Assembly (NCBI GenBank): GCA_963377175.1 | Contig: CAUJNA010003812.1 | Location: 248,001 to 312,000, forward strand | DNA length: 64,000 nt | DNA from: Effrenium voratum | Taxonomy: Eukaryota; Sar; Dinophyceae; Suessiales; Symbiodiniaceae | Direction: 5' to 3' | Shown: in pieces, positions 45,410-55,051 of the stretch | Numbering within the stretch: the stretch's first letter is position 1 | Layout of the letters: each line of letters starts with the position of its first letter | The notes under the pieces: generated by a model | Told to the model about the DNA's origin: nothing | Database searches by the model: none | The model's input: only the letters and a program-made list of their open reading frames with translations | Position numbers and translations under genes: made by a program

Positions 45410-48400
45410 GCGGATTGGAATGTACAGGTTTGCTTTGGTTGAGCTTTTGGGCCAACAGTGCCGCGACCAACCAGGAAAGTTCTAGAGCCATCCCGTACAG
45501 ATGTTTCCGGATGTCCAGGTCCATGACCCAGGTGGCTTGCGGGTTGATCCTTGCTGACAAGGTTGTTCTGTTGGTTTGCTTTTGTGAAAGTCGGACCGCC
45601 ACCTGTGTTTTGGCAACTGGCAATCTCGGCCGTTATATTTATCTTACTTTATTGGGCTGCTCATGGCTCTTTGGGCATGTCTTTCGCTTTTGCGTTGCCG
45701 CGACGAGGTATAAGCCCTTCGTCCAATAATTAGACCTCCGCCTTTCCAATCGGAGATGAGCGCATGGGATCGAATGAAGGTCCCTGCCCCCAGGGGGGAT
45801 TTCCTTCCTTCTTTCCTTCTTTTCTTCCTTCCTTCCTTCTTTTCTTCCCTCCTTCCTTCTTTTCTTCCTTCCTTCCTTCTTTTCTTCCCTCCTTCCTTCT
45901 TTTCAATTCTTCCTTCCTTCCTCGCTTCCTCCCTTCCTCCCTCCTGCCTCCCTCCCTCCCTCCCTCCTCCCTCCCTCGCTTCCTTCCTCCCTCCCTTCCC
46001 TCCGTTCACAATTCATTTCTTTTGCCATTCTTCCCCGGACGCTTTCCGTGGGCCGAGTAGAATCACATCTCTCGCGAGGTCAACATGACGTCCATCACAC
46101 AGGTCGAGATGACCGCTCAGGCGAGCCGAGGTCGTGGATCGACCAATGCGCAAGTCTGGTTTACCGAAAAGGTCTCGGCATTTCACAGCTCTTAGAAACC
46201 TAAAACCTCCGACCTTAGGACCTTAGGACCTTAGGACCCAGGTCAGAACTCACAAAGCCGGCCATTTCTGTGGGATCCGTGGCGCTTGAACTGGTTTCCA
46301 ACCAGCCAAGAGTCAAGTCGATGTTCAGGGCTTCAGCTTTCTCAGACAGCAGACTGAACCATCCGACTGGTTTGGGGATATCGACTTGTTCCTTCCCACT
46401 CTTAGACCCGGAGATTCGAGTCAGTTCGAGCGAAGCGCCGATTTGCTCGAATTCGAGTCGATGAAGATGCAGGCCAGGTTCGACTGAGCCGTGCGGCACT
46501 CATGTGAAGTTTAATCAAAATTTGTGCGTGTGTTTGTACTTCCCGCCCCTTTGGAGGGGACGAGCTCTGATTTTAAACATGTCCTTTAGGTCCGCATGGT
46601 TTTTGATCGTGACTCATGTGGATAGGTGGTGGATAATTCCTGAACCTACTTGACTGGGTACTGAATCACCCACAATGTTGATTGCTGCCAGGGTAAACCA
46701 AGAGGGGAAGGATGGTTCTTGGATTTTTCGGATCCCTAGTTGCGCTGCTTGTCTATTGGTCCTCGAGTCCCCAAACAGGGAGGCTCCTTCAGTGCAAACC
46801 CCTCCTTAATCAGATTGTCATCCCGCTTTGTCGTAGGGAACGGATTTGTCTTTGGAGAGAGTCCGCATTTCAGCGAACATGCCCCAATCGTCCAAGCCTC
46901 CAAAGTGAAGGACGGGACAACCTGCTGGGGTTTTAGGGTCACCGTTGACCATATAAACTTGAGTGTTGCTTCCTTTCGGACAGATAACCGCTGACCATAG
47001 ATGGCATGAACGTGAGTGTTGCTTCCTTTCGGACAGATAACCGCTGACCATACATGGCATGAACTTGAGTGTTGCTTCCTTTCGGACAGAAATATCTTTC
47101 TGGTTGTTTTGAATGATAGCTGAGGTTGCATCTGAGGTACCGATTTCGTTTCAGACCCATCCAAGGGCCCCGGGTGTCCCTTTCAGTTCCATCACTTTTG
47201 GAGGGGAACACCGTCTTTCAGGACGAGTTTACTGATCTGGGGTCGACATTGTGCAAGCGGTGACTTGCAGTCCCCCCCAGCTTTCCAGATAGAAATCCTG
47301 CACCACCTAGGAAGCTTTGGTGTGCTGATTCCCCGCAACTACCAGCAAACAATGGCTTCCCATGGTTTCGAAGTGGTGCAAAATGGCCATTGTAGGAATG
47401 TCTTGCACCTCTGTCCTGCCGTGGCAAACGGCTTTTCGGGACTCCAACCCAACTCGCCACCTTGCGAACCGCCAGCGACGTCCGTCAGGCGCGGAAATGC
47501 ATGAAACCTCGGCGGTGGTTCGCTCGCGGAAAAAGAAAAAGAAAAACGGCAGACGACGAGCGGTGGGTTCCAAGGATCTCTGGTTCTCGTTTCCCATCGG
47601 ATCATCCGATCCCTTAGGTGTTTAGTTGTTTTCGGTTGGCTTAGTGGTCAGCTTCGCGTCCCGTTTTTTTACCCACTGAAAGTTGAACTTTGAGCGGATC
47701 TGAGGGCAACCCAATTCTGAGATGGGTCTCTTTGACTTGGGGATGCGATGTTGACTTGGTTACTAGATCCCTGGGATTCCAAACGACCCTTAAAACCCAT
47801 GATTGGGTTCATGTAACTATGTAACCATTTGTAGCCCATGAATTCCCCAAGGCCGAACGGGGCCAAGGAACCCTAGAGATGGGCGGTCCTATGATTCTCG
47901 ACCATGGGCCAACCTCTTTGAAATCATTCGCAACGCGACCCAAATCGACAGCCCTCAGAAGTAATCAAGTCAAGTCTTGCTGCTGCCCTGGATTTGGGAG
48001 AACCATTGTGGATCGCACTCCCTGAGTTCCTGCACTGAAAACCATTTAGTGGCAAATTAGAAGTTCGGACTTGTTTTGGCCCATCAACTCAGGAAGTGAG
48101 TTATCCCTTCATCCATTCCAACTGGTGCGAAGTGGACTGATCTTGTCCTACTCGAGGTCCTTTGTCTATCCGGATCATTTTGAGGGACACCAACCGTTGA
48201 ATCCGGACAATTGCCCTGCAGAAGGTTGGTGGTCCCCCCAAGTAGTAGGCCGCCAAGCGCACGCAGAACGGAGAGGATAATACTAATCGGGGGCCCCAAT
48301 AATGATGAATCCCCACTATCCAGGGACACCCCCCCTGTTAATCAACCATGGTTTACTAATCCGGGGTCAACACAAAAAGAAACCCCATCATTGAGCAGTT

Positions 48401-49165
48401 GGCAGACCCCCGTTTCAGCAAACGGAGATGGCATTGTCAACCCCTTAATGAAAACAAGCGCCGCCGCAAAGACCACAATTGATTCCTGTGAATCCTGTTC
48501 CAGGTAGGAAACTCACTTTTGGGCAATGATTTGTAATAGCGAACCCCATCAAAAATGGTTGCTGACCACAACTCCCCCCCTATGTCCACCCAAGGGGTCC
48601 CCACTTATTCACACCATCCGAGACATTCACTTTTGAGAACTTTGGTCACAAATCCAAAGGGAAGAGCCCACCGCCCGGGGTGGCTTTTCTTTGGCTTTCA
48701 ACCCAAAAATGGGACCCTTTTGAGGAGTACCGGCCCTTCAAATGACAAGGAGAGCCATCTGAGAAGCCGGTAAGAAGTTCTACAAGCTTCCAGAATCCGA
48801 TTTGGATCGCATCCCGAAGTCGGCAACGGCGCAACATTTCGGCTCAGTTGCTGCGCACAGCTTTTCGCAGGCGGGCCATGGAGCTTTGGTCTTGGGTTCA
48901 GAAACCAATTGAGGAGTTCAAACCGAAACTGACAAACGGGCAAGTCATTTTGGGAGAAAGGCCCACCATCCACACCACCCATCCTGCTCCACGCAGGCCT
49001 CCTGCGGACGATTCACTACAGGCGGGATGCAGGGCGCATATGGCCTGGATTGCCGTTTGTTGCTGGTCTCCCATTGCGAAATCATGCGATTCCAGAGGCC
49101 CATTGTGTATACTCCGCATGAGAGCCATTTGGGTCAGGAGAACAACCAATCTGCATCTAGAAGCC
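45410..49165 (+). repeat. Array spacer 5-6
   Basis: The longest complete spacer. Its 3' region and long TTCC tract (45800-46003) match spacer 2-3 more closely than the adjacent spacers. It has extra sequence at 46195-46345 and 46500-46600 not present in the three preceding spacers, including three direct GACCTTAG repeats at about 46209-46235. The 53-bp minisatellite starts at 46958. A TTTTAGTGGCAAA repeat lies at 48038-48100. Confidence 0.85.
46215..46499 (-). pseudogene. Minus-strand coding remnant in array spacer
   Basis: On the strand opposite the array genes, a frame of about 94 codons reads protein-like sequence: FEQIGASLELTRISGSKSG, KPVGWFSLLSEKAEALNID and LGWLETSSSATDPTEMAGF. The end spacer has a related stretch at 52043-52328 (LGW.., then TGQPTKMAPFV) whose amino acids stay similar while bases differ, which suggests past selection as protein. 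Spacers 2-3, 3-4 and 4-5 keep only the first part, with frame changes (29280-29480, 34683-34883, 40159-40398). Product unknown; probably a relic trapped when the unit was duplicated. Confidence 0.33.
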
Positions 49166-51295
49166 ATGGCCAACATGCTGCTCGTGATAGTGGCACTCAC
49201 CGGCGTTGCTGTGGGGAAATCCACATGCACGTCCAACCGGCCCGAGATGAAGAGCTGCGGGGCGGAGTGCTTCAGCCACAGCGACGTGGCATCTTGCTCA
49301 GCCGACTGCCTGGAGCAGAAGGGTGAAAGCTCCGTTTGTGCGCAGTGCTATGGTCCCAAGATCCAGTGCTCCATCGAGAAGTGCGTGGACAAGTGCAACG
49401 ACGAGTTCGACTTTAACGGGGACTGCCAGGCATGCATGATGCAGACGTGCAACTTTGCTACCTCTTGCACCCCTGACAAGTCCGCGCCGGCACCAGTGGA
49501 TGCTTCCTTGCTCAAGGAGCTTGTCACCCTCGCCAATGCAAAGGACCCTGTTGCGGAGCCTGCGGCGGTTTGCGTGTCCAACAGGCCCGAGATGAAGAGC
49601 TGCGGGGCGGAGTGCTTCAGCCACAGCGACGTGGCGTCTTGTTCAGCCGACTGCCTGGAGCAGAAGGGTGAAAGCTCCGTTTGTGCGCAGTGCTATGGTC
49701 CCAAGATCCAGTGCTCCATCGAGAAGTGCGTGGACAAGTGCAACGACGAGTTCGACTTTAACGGGGACTGCCAGGCATGCATGATGCAGACGTGCAACTT
49801 TGCTACCTCTTGCACCCCCGACAAGTCCGCGCCGGCACCAGTGGATGCTTCCCTGCTCAAGGAGCTTGTCACCCTCGCCAAGACAAAGGACCCTGTTGCG
49901 GAGCCTGCGGCGGTTTGCGTGTCCAACAGGCCCGAGATGAAGAGCTGCGGGGCGGAGTGCTTCAGCCACAGCGACGTGGCATCTTGCTCAGCCGACTGCC
50001 TGGAGCAGAAGGGTGAAAGCTCCGTTTGTGCGCAGTGCTATGGTCCCAAGATCCAGTGCTCCATCGAGAAGTGCGTGGACAAGTGCAACGACGAGTTCGA
50101 CTTTAACGGGGACTGCCAGGCATGCATGATGCAGACGTGCAACTTTGCTACCTCTTGCACCCCCGACAAGTCCGCGCCGGCACCAGTGGATGCTTCCTTG
50201 CTCAAGGAGCTTGTCACCCTCGCCAAGACAAAGGACCCTGTTGCGGAGCCTGCGGCGGTTTGCGTGTCCAACAGGCCCGAGATGAAGAGCTGCGGGGCGG
50301 AGTGCTTCAGCCACAGCGACGTGGCATCTTGCTCAGCCGACTGCCTGGAGCAGAAGGGTGAAAGCTCCGTTTGTGCGCAGTGCTATGGTCCCAAGATCCA
50401 GTGCTCCATCGAGAAGTGCGTGGACAAGTGCAACGACGAGTTCGACTTTAACGGGGACTGCCAGGCATGCATGATGCAGACGTGCAACTTTGCTACCTCT
50501 TGCACCCCCGACAAGTCCGCGGCGGCACCAGTGGATGCTTCCCTGCTCAAGGAGCTTGTCACCCTCGCCAAGACAAAGGACCCTGTTGCGGAGCCTGCGG
50601 CGGTTTGCGTGTCCAACAGGCCCGAGATGAAGAGCTGCGGGGCGGAGTGCTTCAGCCACAGCGACGTGGCATCTTGCTCAGCCGACTGCCTGGAGCAGAA
50701 GGGTGAAAGCTCCGTTTGTGCGCAGTGCTATGGTCCCAAGATCCAGTGCTCCATCGAGAAGTGCGTGGACAAGTGCAACGACGAGTTCGACTTTAACGGG
50801 GACTGCCAGGCATGCATGATGCAGACGTGCAACTTTGCTACCTCTTGCACCCCCTACAAGTCCGCGCCGGCACCAGTGGATGCTTCCCTGCTCAAGGAGC
50901 TTGTCACCCTCGCCAAGACAAAGGACCCTGTTGCGGAGCCTGCGGCGGTTTGCGTGTCCAACAGGCCCGAGATGAAGAGCTGCGGGGCGGAGTGCTTCAG
51001 CCACAGCGACGTGGCGTCTTGTTCAGCCGACTGCCTGGAGCAGAAGGGTGAAAGCTCCGTTTGTGCCCAGTGCTATGGTCCCAAGATCCAGTGCTCCATC
51101 GAGAAGTGCGTGGACAAGTGCAACGACGAGTTCGACTTCAACGGGGACTGCCAGGCATGCATGATGCAGACGTGCAACTTTGCTACCTCTTGCACCCCCG
51201 ACAAGTCCGCGCCGGCACCAGTGGATGCTTCCTTGCTCAAGGAGCTTGCCGGTCTTGCGAAGCCCAAGTCCGGTTCTGACGTACTGTACCCATAG
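49166..51295 (+). CDS. Cys-rich modular secreted protein, gene 6 (6 modules, intact)
   Basis: Intact 709-residue frame with the same plan as gene 4: signal peptide MANMLLVIVALTGVAVGKS, six 14-Cys modules (MKSC Met codons at 49247, 49592, 49937, 50282, 50627, 50972) and tail SGSDVLYP. The longer in-frame upstream extension to 48848 belongs to the conserved 5' flank. Differences from gene 4 are few and confined to a handful of positions, for example LANAK in linker 1 and CTPYK in place of CTPDK after module 5. It is the last gene of the array; the downstream spacer decays quickly. Confidence 0.93.
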   Translation: MANMLLVIVALTGVAVGKSTCTSNRPEMKSCGAECFSHSDVASCSADCLEQKGESSVCAQCYGPKIQCSIEKCVDKCNDEFDFNGDCQACMMQTCNFATSCTPDKSAPAPVDASLLKELVTLANAKDPVAEPAAVCVSNRPEMKSCGAECFSHSDVASCSADCLEQKGESSVCAQCYGPKIQCSIEKCVDKCNDEFDFNGDCQACMMQTCNFATSCTPDKSAPAPVDASLLKELVTLAKTKDPVAEPAAVCVSNRPEMKSCGAECFSHSDVASCSADCLEQKGESSVCAQCYGPKIQCSIEKCVDKCNDEFDFNGDCQACMMQTCNFATSCTPDKSAPAPVDASLLKELVTLAKTKDPVAEPAAVCVSNRPEMKSCGAECFSHSDVASCSADCLEQKGESSVCAQCYGPKIQCSIEKCVDKCNDEFDFNGDCQACMMQTCNFATSCTPDKSAAAPVDASLLKELVTLAKTKDPVAEPAAVCVSNRPEMKSCGAECFSHSDVASCSADCLEQKGESSVCAQCYGPKIQCSIEKCVDKCNDEFDFNGDCQACMMQTCNFATSCTPYKSAPAPVDASLLKELVTLAKTKDPVAEPAAVCVSNRPEMKSCGAECFSHSDVASCSADCLEQKGESSVCAQCYGPKIQCSIEKCVDKCNDEFDFNGDCQACMMQTCNFATSCTPDKSAPAPVDASLLKELAGLAKPKSGSDVLYP

Positions 51296-51908
51296 GCGGA
51301 TTGGAATGTACAGGTTTGCTTTGGTTGAGCTTTTGGGCCAACAGTGCCGCGACCAACCAGGCAAGTTCTAGAGCCATCCCGTACAGATGTTTCCGGATGT
51401 CCAGGTCCATGACCCAGGTGGCTTGCGGTTTGATTCCTGCTGACAAGGTTGTTCTGTTGATCAGCTTTTGTGTGAAGGTCGGACCGCCACCTGTGTGTTG
51501 GCAACTGGCAAATTCGGCCGTTATATTTATCCCACTTTAATGGGCTTCTCATGGCTCTTGGGGCATGTCTTTCACTTTTGCGTTGCCGCGACGAGGTATA
51601 AGCCCTTCGTCCAATTCATTAGACCTCCGCCTTTCCAATCGGAGATGAATGAGCGCATCGAATCGAATGAATGTCCCTGTCCCCTAACGGGGATTCCCAT
51701 TCCTTCCGTCGTTCTTTCCTTCTTTTATTCTGTTCCTCCTTCTTTCCTTCCTCCCTCCCTCCCTCCCTTCCCTTCGTCCACGAATAACTTCTTTTGCCAT
51801 TCTTCCCTCTCGCGCGAGGTCAAAAATGACGTCCATCACACTGCTCGAGATGACCGCTCAGGCAAGAGGTCGTAGATCGACCGATGCGAACGTCTGGTTT
51901 GCCGACAA

Positions 51909-52018
51909 GCATAGGTGTCCTTTTTAGGTGAGTTTGGTTAAATATAAATGGCACTGGCTTAGCTGGGGTTCATTCCAATTACCAGGCCCATCTATTTTTC
52001 CAAAAGGCCACCCTATGC
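51909..52018 (+). mobile_element. MITE, CATAGGTGTCC..GGACACCTATG family, with empty sites
   Basis: About 110 bp beginning GCATAGGTGTCCTTTTT and ending AAAAGGCCACCCTATGC. The four other spacers have the uninterrupted sequence (TTTACCGAAAAGGTCTCGG, for example at 29241). Here GCCGACAA precedes and GCCGAAAA follows the element. This indicates insertion with a target duplication of about 8 bp, the size typical of hAT-type transposases. No coding capacity. Confidence 0.8.
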
Positions 52019-52042
52019 CGAAAAGGGCTCGGCATTTTTCCC

Positions 52043-52328
52043 AGCTCTCTTGTTTCGTTGGGCAAGCAAGTTGAACCCTTCTGTTGGTTTGGGCTTCACC
52101 GAATGAGTCTGGAATCTTTGGATCCTTCCTTCTGATCTCTGGAGGCGCCCCATCCTTCGCTTGGCCAAAGTCGCCTTGAACATGACGGATGGTATCCAAC
52201 GACCTTGCAGCTTCAGTCACTTTGATCCGGATGTCAAATGGCATGGGCTTAGTGCGGAACACGAAGGGGGCCATTTTGGTCGGTTGACCGGTGGCCCAAG
52301 CTTGAACTGCGCTGGTTGGAAAAACCAC
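52043..52328 (-). pseudogene. Minus-strand coding remnant, longer copy
   Basis: A frame of about 95 codons runs on the minus strand. Parts read MAPFVFRTKPMPFDIRIKV, EAARSLDTIRHVQGDFGQAK and PPEIRRKDPKIPDSFGEAQT, with balanced charged and hydrophobic residues unlike random frames nearby. Its upstream part aligns with the remnant at 46215-46499, but frame changes and the MITE at 51909-52018 interrupt it. It preserves sequence that the inner spacers have lost. Product not recognised. Confidence 0.33.
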
Positions 52329-52950
52329 CAGCCAAGAATCAAGTCTATTTTCAGGTCTGCAGCTTTGTTCTCAGACTGTTGGGGGCAGACTGAACCATCC
52401 AACGGGTGGTTTGTTTGGGGTTCTCGACTTGTTCCTTCCCACACTTAGACCCGGATAATCGAGTTAGTGCGAGAGAAGCACCGCCAATTTACGCGAATGA
52501 GCGTCGATGAAGATGCAGGCCGGGTTCGATTCAGCTGTGCGGCACTTCTGTGAAATTTGTGCGTGTGTGTTTGCCCCCCCCCCTTTGGCTGGCATGTGCA
52601 CTGTGCAACCACAAGACAACTCAATAGGATTCCCCCATTTTGACGCATACTCACACAGACCATGGTCTATGGTCATAGGGGACACTCATTTTCAACCACA
52701 AAGCTAGGGGAGGAGCTCTGATTTCCCATGTCCTTTAGGGCCGCATGGTTTTCGATCGTGACTCATGTGAATAAGTGGTGGATAATTCCTCAACCTGCTT
52801 GACTGGGTGCTAAATCGCCCACACTGTTGATTGTTGCTAGGGTAAAACAACAGAGGAGGAGATTTCTTTGATTTTCAGACCCCGTACGTGTCTATTGGTC
52901 CCCATCGAGTCCCCGAAAAGGCGAAAAGGGAAGCTCCTTGCAGCGCAACC

Positions 52951-53448
52951 CCCCAGCTTCTTTTCAGTGCTCTCGAATCATTTTTGGGGTGCTATGATCC
53001 ATTTTGAATTTAGGTCACTTTGTCCTAAATCAAAGAGGTCACTTGAGCAGTTTAAAGGGCACTTAGACCCTCAGGGTTGCCCTCCTCAGCAGATCCCTCC
53101 CCAGTCCGACTCTCACGCAGGGGGCGGGCCGACACTAGCATTAGTGACCTTCTCAATGGGTAAGTGACCTCGATTCGCACCCCCCACCGACACTCAAATG
53201 ACACGCTTTGACACTCAAAACGCCATGTTCGGGCCATTCCGGGTCGGCCCCGATCAACTGTGGCAGTTGTCACACTTCGGCACGGGTAGCCGTTCGATTT
53301 CAACAGGATCCCAACCCCTATCAAGCCAAAAAGGGCACTTAGCAAACGAATCAAAGGGGTCACTTAGGATACCGACACGACCTTAAGTGCCCTCGATTCC
53401 AAAACACGTCAAGTGCCCTTCTTTGAAGGGCACTAAAAATAAGCTGGC
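52951..53448. mobile_element. Insertion in terminal spacer
   Basis: Relative to spacer 5-6 (46795-46870), about 500 bp replace a short stretch. The insert is built of short repeats in both orientations: AATCAAAGAGGTCACTT and AATCAAAGGGGTCACTT, AAGTGACCTCGATT, AAGTGCCCTCGATT and several AAGGGCACTTAG. No open frame of note. It may be a nested or composite non-autonomous element; precise ends are uncertain. Confidence 0.45.
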
Positions 53449-53775
53449 CCTCCGAACGAATAAACTTTGGAGCGAGTTGTCCGCACTTCAGCGAACATGT
53501 CCCAATTGTCCAAGGGTCAGGGGGACCCTAAACAGGTTTGAGATTCAAGCTTGCATCGCATGACAGTAATTTTATTTAGCATTTGTGAGCAAAAGCGCAC
53601 CAGAAAGTTGGCTGCATCAAACAGTCACAAGAAGTGGATCACTCGCTGCTCAGCTTTTGTGGGTTGTATGAAAGTTGATCTCGTCAGCGTTTGCAGACAC
53701 TCTTCATGATCCAGCTGCCCCCGCACTCCTACTTGTGTCTGGCACTCAGATGTGGTCTGAGATAGTTTACCCAAC

Positions 53776-53960
53776 CTGCTCAACGGGAGTATATGTACCG
53801 TAGTCCAAAAACCGCTTTACCTTGGGCTTGTAGAAATGGTCATCAACCTCTTAGTGGGGAATTTAGATAGCCATTGCCTGCGTTCCTCTTGAAGGAGCGA
53901 CCATGATCCACATCAATGTTGATCGTGGTACAGGTGTTCGAGTTGCCATTTTTTGCGCTA
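53776..53960 (-). pseudogene. Remnant related to the 57739-58149 frame
   Basis: Minus-strand reading gives INIDVDHGRSFKRN, a stretch with an internal stop, and in a shifted frame VDDHFYKPKVKRFLDYGTY. The intact frame at 57739-58149 reads INTSDGHAHSSHKRN and VRDDHPKQPKAKKLFFDHTY at the corresponding places. Residues and spacing are conserved while bases differ, and this copy has one frameshift. Function unknown. Confidence 0.35.
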
Positions 53961-54534
53961 CCCCTAAACCACCATGGCGTTGCTTTCATTTGAACCACTA
54001 ATGCGAAAGGTCCTTCGTGCAGAACATGCCACGACCCAAAGCTGCGGGTTTCTGGGTGTTCTACTTTGCTAAGTTGGGATTATACCGAGACCTTGGCAAC
54101 CAGACAAACCAACAGTCCGGATACCCAGGATGTTCCGGCACTTGGTCCAAATAAGCTACAAACACTTGCAACAACTGACCATAGAACCAAACGCCGGTGG
54201 CTTTTGGGCATTGCTGGCAGGGCTCTTCACTGGAGCCGTAGCCGTCCTCCGTAGCGGAAACGGGGCTTCAACACATGTGCCAAGTCAAAAAGACTGCAAA
54301 AGGATGTGTCATTTCAACCATGTTCTCTATACTAAGCCATGTCCAGTGCCTGGTCAAGTGAGTTTTGATTCAATTGGGTGATACGTTTGGGAGAAACCGG
54401 AGGAGCTCCGGCCGCCTGTCTTTCCGTTTTTGGGAGACCTGCGATCGATCCTGGCTCCGGGGATCCGTTTCGAAGGCCTGAGCCGAGATAGCGATAGCGA
54501 TACAGATAGCCGGGGCCTTGGGCTCGCATCTCTT

Positions 54535-54556
54535 GGCGCCATGGCGCCATGGCGCC
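54535..54556. repeat. Perfect 22-bp palindrome
   Basis: Three GGCGCC units joined by AT make an exactly self-complementary 22-mer without a spacer. It could extrude a short hairpin. The nearby sequence is GC-rich with purine/pyrimidine repeats (GATAGC). Confidence 0.85.
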
Positions 54557-54942
54557 TTTTCGTGGGATGATTATATTTTTTTGGGGGGGGGTCGATTTCC
54601 GGATGCAAATGATGTCATGCAAATGGGACACATCTAATGTCATCAAAGGGTGGCGCCTGTCATGAGGGTGGCTCGTCGTTTTTTGGAAGTTGGTACCCCC
54701 TGGTTCGGTGGTTTTAGAGGAGAAGCAAGGGAAAAGAATCGAGGCCATTGTGGGGAGGTCCAAACCTTAAAAGAGGCACGCCGATGAGGTCCCTCAGATA
54801 GAAGTGGATCTGTGTTGTGGGGTGTCCGTTCGGAGAGTCAATTCCTTTCGGCGCCCCTCTCAACGGGTCAACATGACCCGGTTCCATTTGGCGAAGTGGA
54901 GAATTTTCGAGCCCAAACGAGAGGCAACGAAGGTGCTTGCAA

Positions 54943-55051
54943 GCATAGGTGTCCTTTTGAGGTTAGTGTGGTTAAAAGTAGAAGGCACTCATTTAGATGG
55001 GTTTTGTTCCTCTTACCAGGGCCATCTATTTTTCCAAAAGGACACCTATGG
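54943..55051 (+). mobile_element. MITE, CATAGGTGTCCTTTT perfect 15-bp TIRs
   Basis: CATAGGTGTCCTTTT at 54944-54958 is the exact reverse complement of AAAAGGACACCTATG at 55036-55050. The interior (GTTAGTGTGGTTAAA, ACCAGGGCCATCTATT) matches the copy at 51909-52018. Flanks GCTTGCAA and GCTCAAAA are a possible but poor 8-bp target duplication. Non-coding. Confidence 0.85.

Larger units (their letters stand above)
51296..53540 (+). repeat. Decayed terminal array spacer
   Basis: Follows the spacer order (3' region, short decayed TTCC tract at 51698-51777, minus-strand coding remnant, CCGCATGG block at 52740) but is more diverged than the inner spacers. It carries an MITE (51909-52018) and an insertion (about 52951-53448). 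Similarity to the spacers resumes at about 53449 (CACTTCAGCGAACATGTCCC) and fades out by about 53540, marking the right edge of the array. Confidence 0.8.
53541..54942. other. Region right of the array, exon-like fragments
   Basis: No complete gene. It holds the minus-strand remnant at 53776-53960, + strand frames around 54080-54290 with a hydrophobic stretch (WALLAGLFTGAVAVL), and a GC-rich block with a 22-bp palindrome (54535-54556). Strand and splice structure cannot be fixed. Confidence 0.3.

Noticed and set aside
15351..51364. Regular antisense frames of 77 and 108 codons within every module
   Set aside because: They recur with the 345-bp period and follow from the codon composition of the sense strand; no independent start, signal or variation pattern supports expression.
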